From Rhizophagus clarus (lineage: Eukaryota; Glomeromycota; Glomeromycetes; Glomerales; Glomeraceae), in contig BLAL01000033.1 of NCBI GenBank assembly GCA_015698045.1, positions 124,001-188,000 on the forward strand: a stretch of DNA of 64,000 nucleotides, in the 5' to 3' direction. The notes under the pieces were generated by a model. That model did no database searches. It saw only the letters and a program-made list of their open reading frames with translations, and was not told where the DNA came from. Below are positions 57,660 to 64,000 of the stretch, one piece after another (the stretch's first letter is position 1; each line of letters starts with the position of its first letter). The translations under genes and the position numbers were made by a program.

Positions 57660-58530
57660 ACAAAGAAAAGCAAAAACTCTTCTAACTTACAAATTCAAAA
57701 TCCACGTATCCATAAAAGAGTCCAGAAGGCGTTTCTGAAAAAAAAATGAAAGGTAAATAAAACAAGAAAAAAAAAGCGAAGTTCTTTCCTCCAACTTATA
57801 AATTCGAAGCCTGAATTCCAAAAAACCAATATTACCATTATCATAGCTACCACAATTTAGCCAAAATAACGACCATTAACCCATATCACCATTATAAATT
57901 ATAACTGTTCAAGAAATTTTTTGAATAATATTGGTCATTTATACCTTTGCGTTCATTATGTTGCGTTATCCTGTTGTTTGTATAACTGTCATTAGAAGGA
58001 TGACAAGTATTATATATAAACTTGTATAACTTGAATTTATTTCAGCTTTTTTCTAAAATTCAAAATAATAAAAATTAATTTTTTTTAAAAAAAAAACTTT
58101 TTTTTCATATATTAGCAGAGAAAAAAATAAAATGGAAGAGAAACTTACTTCCTGAAAGTTCTGCCCAAAACCCTATCGCTATATAAAAAAAAATTGAGGT
58201 TAGTAAGAATATGAAACAAAAAAAAATTAATTAAATAATGTCCCTAAACGAAATATACAAAAAATTTTCCGTTCCCTTACCTTTCATTTACAGGAGCCCA
58301 TTTTGTTTCTAAAATGTATTTCTAAAAAAATAATAAATCATTAATAATATTCCTTCTCCTTTCTTTTCGCTTCCAGGGATCTATTTAATCTTCAAGAAGT
58401 GTTCTTATAGAAAAAAAATTGGTTAAAAAAAATGTTAAAAGTGATGTTCTTAATGAAATAAACGAAAAAACAAAATCCCTTTTCTTTACCTTTAGTCTAC
58501 CTTATTTGGCCTGTTTTTATAGAAATAAAA
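57660..58530 (-). other. exon-like island array on the minus strand
   Basis: On the minus strand, clean islands with AG before and GTAAG after occur at about 58502-58482, 58318-58280, 58182-58153 (30 nt, ending TTTCAGGAA before GTAAGT) and 57732-57689 (44 nt). Introns of about 110-420 nt are A/T-rich. Spacing and flanks match the arrays at 4.7 and 19.6 kb. No joined open frame was verified. Confidence 0.45.
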
Positions 58531-59033
58531 AATAATAATAAATATAAAAGATCAACCCTTCTAAGTACATCAGAAAATTTTTTTAGGGGATATATATTGA
58601 TGGATAGGTCACATGATATATATCGATAATAATCGGACTCATCGAGTAGTATCGATGTGGGTAAATGATGACAAATTATCAGAATTTAACTAAAATGACA
58701 AATATTGATAGAGATGTATATTGATGGAAAGGTCACATGATATCTATTGATAATAATCAGACTCGTCAAGTAGTATCGATACGGAAAAGATGATTACTTA
58801 TCAGAATTAAGCCTAAACGATAAAAGTCGAGAAAATTTCATATGATAAAAATCAAGAAAATTCAAACGATAAATATTGAAAATATTCATTGCGATTACTA
58901 ACGTAAATTTATTTATTTATTTATAATAATAAAATTCATAATAAAATTCATAATGATAATAATTATAATTAATTATAAAATATTAATATGCTACCTTAAA
59001 ATAAAACATCACTTTCCAACCTATAAATAATTG

Positions 59034-60846
59034 CTAATCATCATAAAACAAATCGTCATGCAACGTCATTAATGTATCATCACCTCTGAGAATTACATCT
59101 GTTTCCTCCTCCTCTTCAAAAGAGCCTGTTTTCAGGATTTCTAGAACTTCTTCCCTCAATATCTCCTGCGCGTTATGTATAGTAAAACCTTCTTTTTTTT
59201 CGAATAAATCCTAATAAAGTATTAATTTAAATTTTATCTAACTGAATAGATTTCAAATTATATAAATTGGTTTAAATAACAGCCACATACCTTAAATTTC
59301 CAATATCGTCATTCTAGAAGTTTTTTCCCGCACTCTATGTCAGGGTAGCTAGGATTCAATACTATATCTCATATCGCTGACGTATAAATATAGATATTCT
59401 GAAATGACTCGTCGGTATCAGATATTGCGGGAAATGCAAGTTTTGTTATATTTTTGATTACATTATCGTTATCATCATATAACTTATTATAACACTCTTT
59501 AACTTGTGGTAAATTTTTCCAGCTCGTTATATCTTGCGGGCTTTTTCATTTATTACCACTTATTGATTGTAGACCGAATTCCTTAAAAATAGCACTTTTC
59601 ACTGCTGCAATGTGTACTCCTCTCATATCTTTCATTTTTCACATGAGCTATAAAAAAAAATAAAAAATCCATAATGATAATCAAAAAATTTAAATTAAAC
59701 ACAACAGTTATGATTACAATTATTAATGATAATCACCATAGAATGATGGCGTCCTGAAAATGTGTTCGTCTACTCTCTATAGCCTACTTCACGAAGATAA
59801 TCAGGATGATATTGATTTAGCTAATTTTTGAGCTCCAACTTAAAATTTTCAAAGGTAGGCCACATATTGTCCGGAAAGGATTTATTGCACACTGAGTTAT
59901 AACCTTCCTATATTAGTGTGTGATAATAAATAATTGTAATTATGTTGTGATTTGGTGACGAATGTTATAAGAGAGAATAGCACCAGGTTTTCGTTAAAAA
60001 CTTACATTGAAGACCTTTTCGCTTAGGTCAATTTTTTTCTTTTTCTCATTTTGCAACTTAATCTGGTTTTGGATCCATCCGACTTTCTCAAGCGTCTCTT
60101 TATGTAATTCATATAGAGCTCGTATTTTCTACCTTGTTTTATAAGCATGTCCTCGCAACTTTTTCTGCTTTTAGGAGGTTGGACATTGATCTCCAGTGTT
60201 TCTTCTGCAGTTGTAGTTGACGAGCTTCTTCCATGCTCAACAGCTAGCGTGGTCGGCCTACTGCATCATACATTTTCTCTATTTGTTTCCGGTATAAGCG
60301 TTCTGAAATGTTCATTATCAGCTGACGTTAATGTATTAACCCAGTAAATTGTATTAGGTGTAATAGATGTAAACTGAAATGAAATGTCGACAATTTTCGA
60401 GTCTGAAAATTATCACTTACTTTGCTTTGATTGTCTGCCGTATGTTTTGAGTTGTTTAGAAATATATTCCTTTATCCTTCGAGTGTTATCTAAAAAATAA
60501 ATGATTGATTATGAAAGGTTTATTAACATAATATCTAACAAATCATAATAAATATATATGGATCATTACCTTCTGCTAGTGGTGTAGTTTGCGAAGATTC
60601 CGCTACTACTTCCATTTCTTCTTGATCACTATCTGATCCCTAGTTACTAGTATCTGATTTTTTGGCTGTCTCTTTAGCTTGTGAACTAATAGTATCTGAT
60701 TCTTTAGCAGGCTCTTTAGCTTGCGAAGTATCTTTCCGCTTTACAATTTTTCTTGGGCCTTCTTGTTCATTATTATATTCGTTATTTGATTCCCGAGACT
60801 GTTTATCTTTGTTAGCTCTAGTGGAATATTTTCGTTTTTTTGGCAT
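59034..60846 (-). pseudogene. second gene of Plavaka copy B
   Basis: Mirror of 32123-42022: ATG at 60844-60846, five introns, TAG stop at 59034-59036. Exon 1 gives the same Lys/Arg-rich start and Ala-Lys-Glu repeats. A TAG near 60641 interrupts exon 1 where copy A has CAG, and several exon-5 codons differ. It retains CAA at the position where copy A has TAA (32917-32919). The intron that holds the 8.1-kb insertion in copy A is short here (about 59645-59705). Confidence 0.7.
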
Positions 60847-61189
60847 TTTTTTAAAAAAGGTTTGAAACAAATTAGTAAAAAAAGAAAGATATAAATGGTT
60901 AGACTAAAGAAGAGCGAAGAAAAATTTAGTATAAAGTGGAAAAAGGAGCGAACGAAAAAGGATTGAAGAAGAAGCAGATGAAAAAGGATTGAAGAAGATT
61001 TGAATGTAAAATCAGAGATAAAAAAAGTTTAAAAAAAAGGTTGGAAAAGTATCCTATATATAAACTTTTCTAAAGTTTGATAAACTATTTAGATCAGTAA
61101 AACTTGATGTGATGCGTAAATAATTATAATGCATACTAATTAAATTATTATAGCGATGCGTTATTAATTGTAATGCATAATTAAAATAT

Positions 61190-61745
61190 TATAACGATGC
61201 ATATTAGTTAATTGTACTCAAAATTAAATGGATTAAACAAGGGATATTAGTTAATTGTACTCAAAATTAAATGGATTAAACAAGGGATATTAGTTAATTG
61301 TACTCAAAATTAAATGGATTAAACAAGGGATAATGACGCATATTAGTTAATTGTACTCAAAATTAAATGGATTAAACAAGGGATAACGACACATATTAGT
61401 TAATTATACTCAAAATTAAATGGATTAAACAAGGGATAATGACGTATATTAGTTAATTGTACTTTAAAATTAAATAAATTCGAGGGATAACAATGTATAT
61501 TAGTTAATTGTAAATAAATTCGAGGGATAACAATGCATATTAATTATTTGTAAATAAATTTGAGAGATACGGTAACAATGCACATTAGTGTTAATTGTAC
61601 TCTAAAATTAAATAAATTCGAGGGATAACAATGTATATTAGTTAATTGTAAATAAATTTGAGGGATAACGATGCATATTAATTATTTGTAAATAAATTCG
61701 AGGGATACAGTAACAATGCACATTAGTTAACTGAAGATATCCAAT
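61190..61745. repeat. expanded central repeats of Plavaka copy B
   Basis: A unit of 39-55 bp with TTAGTTAATTGTACTCAAAA and ATGGATTAAACAAGGGATA occurs five times between 61205 and 61445, where copy A has one or two. A related unit ending AAATTCGAGGGATAACAATG recurs to 61740. The location is the shared promoter of the two divergent genes. Confidence 0.75.
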
Positions 61746-62102
61746 CATAGTAGTAAATGGTATCGATCTCTTTCAATTACTCAAAATTAAATAAATTATT
61801 TGAAAATTTAACAATACAAAACAATACAATTAATCGAGATATAACGATGCATATTTAATTGTTGTACTCAAAAATTAAATAGATCAATAATACAATTAAG
61901 AAAAGTCTAAAAATATCTGTATTGTTTACTAATAAAACTGATCGTCGTCTACTACTAGTAAAGCTGAAATAATGAAATATATATATTACATCATTTTTTG
62001 GTTTTGTTCAGGCAATAAATTCTGTTTTTACTAGTTTTGTTCAGGCAACAAATTCACTTTCATAAAATTTGGTTCTGTTCACTATCGCTAAAATCACTCA
62101 AA

Positions 62103-64000
62103 ATGACTTATAAATGTTCATATTGTTCATGTACTTTTTTCGTCAACTTATGCATTAAAACGACATATTTCAGACAAGCATCAATATATTGACGAAGATG
62201 AAAAAGTAACCTTTCAATCAAACATGCCACACGAAGAACCTGATCTCTGGGATGATGATGATAAAGAAGTATCAAAAGTGCCATATCATGAAGAATCTGG
62301 TCTCTGGGATGATGATCTTTCAATGAAAGATGAATTGAAAATAACATTAGAACAACCTGTAGAATCTCATGAAAATTTACAAATTTCTGAAGAGTCAGAT
62401 GAGGAAATTGGGGAATTTAATAACAACGATGAGTCAGATAAGAAAAGTGGTGGATTTGATGATGATGATAATAAGGATAATAAAGTTGACTTAACATACT
62501 CGTTATCTATCGATGCTGAAGATTTTTGTGAGACCACACTAGATGATGTGATAAGAGACAAAACACATCCACCTAACACTAAATGGCTGAACGACATTTA
62601 TCGTGAATTCATGGAAATTGTTATGGAATATCAATTATCTAATTTTTGCGGTGATAGGATAATTAAGTTAATCAATAAAAGTAGACAAGAGGCCGAAAAA
62701 AACCTATTACCAATAAATACTAAGGAAGGTCGTAGATTTCTTGATGTTAACGAATTTCCTTATATAAAATTCAAAAAAGTCCTTATCACGAAATTTCAGA
62801 ATAAAAATTATTCTTTTTATTATCAACTGATAATTTATGAAATTAAAGTTCTGCTTCTTCAATCTGAAATGAATAAAGAATTTGTTTTTAAGTATAAAAA
62901 TCACAATACATTGATTAAGACTTATGGTGAATAATTTGAAAGTAATTGGTGGTATATCACAGAAAATAAAATTCCTGTCGATAATAAATTATTATCGATA
63001 ATAATCTATGCTGATTCCACAACTTGTGATCATCTGGGCAAAACTTCTGAATATTCTATATATATTTCACTTGAAAATATACCAAATTGGCAGCAAAATA
63101 AACTTAACGCTAAAGTATTTGTTAGTTATTTGTCAAAATTGAAAGCAAAAGATAATACTACAAGGAATTCTGAGTCTTTCTGAAGATTACAGAGACTCAT
63201 TTTTCAGAAATATCTCCAAATATTATTATCGCCGATAATGAATCAAAATGACATGTATTTAGTTATTCAAAATAAAATACATCTATTTACACCAAAATTA
63301 TCAGTTATCCTTACTGATATGGCAGAAGTAGAAGCATTTATCGCAATATATCTTCCATCAACTTCTAAACGATCATGTTATTATTGCTTAATAAATAACG
63401 AAGTTCTTAATAATATGGCATTATTTCATATTAATTTACAAACTCCAGAAAAGATGAAACTAGCTATTAATGAGAATCAAGTAAGTAAATTTTCAATTCA
63501 TAAGGAGTTTAATTATTTTTGGGATTTTAACAATTTTAATATTTATGAGGCGACTGCTTCAGATCGTATACATTTACCCGACCTTGGAATAACAAAGTAT
63601 CTCATAAAATTTACTCGTGAATTGTTACACTGAAAGGTCAGCAATAGAGCAGTAAAAGATATGGATCACGGATTGTGCGCAATCCCACGATATCCAGGCT
63701 TAATAATATTAAAAAACAGATTGGAAAATATATCTAAATTTACTGCCAATGATTATCATAATATAATGAAAGTGATTATTTTCGTTATAGATAATTTATA
63801 CGATGATTATAAAGAAAGTGGAATACCATGTAAGAGACTGTGCAACATTTTTCATAAATATTTGGTAATGTATATGAAGTTGCGTCAGGAGTCATATACG
63901 GATACTGAGTTAATAGAATTAGAGGTAAATATCGATTATTAATTCTAAACCAAATCTTTAATTAGTATTTAATTTCAGTTTTTTAAAAATTTATTACTAC
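62103..64000 (+). pseudogene. Plavaka transposase, copy B, partial and frameshifted
   Basis: ATG at 62103 with the first zinc-finger half, then one extra T in a T-run at 62135-62140 shifts frame compared with copy A. The acidic domain and core follow at 62224-62934, and the next block at 63238-63942, ending at the same intron donor (GTAAAT at 63924) seen in copy A. Stops: TAA at 62932-62934 (CAA in A), TGA at 63181-63183 (shared with A) and TGA at 63631-63633 (CGA in A). It runs off the window. Confidence 0.85.

Larger units (their letters stand above)
58568..64000. mobile_element. Plavaka element, copy B, inverted relative to A, cut by window end
   Basis: Starts CATCAGAAAATTTTTTTAGG at 58568, matching the right end of copy A in reverse complement. 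Gene order and intergenic repeats mirror copy A. It lacks the DD34E insertion, so it is the empty-site reference for 33275-41358. The far end lies beyond the window. Confidence 0.88.

Overview
This is a eukaryotic, very AT-rich window made almost entirely of mobile DNA. Short spliceosomal introns (about 50-110 bp, GTAAG...TTTAG), several gene families I recognise from arbuscular mycorrhizal fungi, and Plavaka, hAT and Tc1/mariner transposons point to a Glomeromycotina genome, most likely Rhizophagus. That is inference: no marker gene is present. I found no rRNA, tRNA, CRISPR, LTR retroelement or clear housekeeping gene.

Layout. 0-2.5 kb: a decayed multi-exon gene family copy. 4.7-5.6 kb: a row of tiny exon-like islands. 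6.0-7.4 kb: a long foldback element carrying a nested miniature element. 8.0-8.3 kb: a hAT-type miniature element. 9.06-13.37 kb: a complete DDE transposon with a seven-exon gene. 13.4-19.2 kb: tandem repeats and four broken host-like gene copies. 19.23-22.63 kb: an element filled with about 20 exon-like islands on the minus strand. 23.9-25.6 kb: a complete Tc1/mariner-type element with an unusually long D-to-E spacing. 25.8-27.5 kb: a polypyrimidine element with inverted ends.

27.55-42.49 kb is a three-level nest. A Plavaka (CACTA-like) element with two divergent genes is interrupted in an intron of its second gene by an 8.1-kb DD34E Tc1/mariner-like element. That element carries a second gene (Cys-rich plus SAM domain) and is itself interrupted by a 4.3-kb DDE element whose ten-exon gene is almost open. 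A second, inverted Plavaka copy (58.57 kb to the window end) lacks the insertions and shows the empty site. 42.9-45.8 kb is a hAT pseudogene split by a 260-bp miniature element and followed by a 173-bp tandem repeat. 46-51 kb holds a zinc-knuckle gene and a broken Tnp2-type transposase. 51.7-56.7 kb holds Myb/SANT plus Arg-Ser-repeat genes, also seen decayed at 17 kb.

Two themes cut across the window. First, exon-like islands (21-78 nt) with splice-site flanks recur in at least four places; in two arrays the 'introns' carry conserved hairpins. Second, premature stops are mostly explained by single C-to-T or G-to-A changes, and paired copies show CGA codons gone to TGA in one copy and CAA in the other, as expected of methyl-CpG decay. 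All calls are by eye from the sequence.
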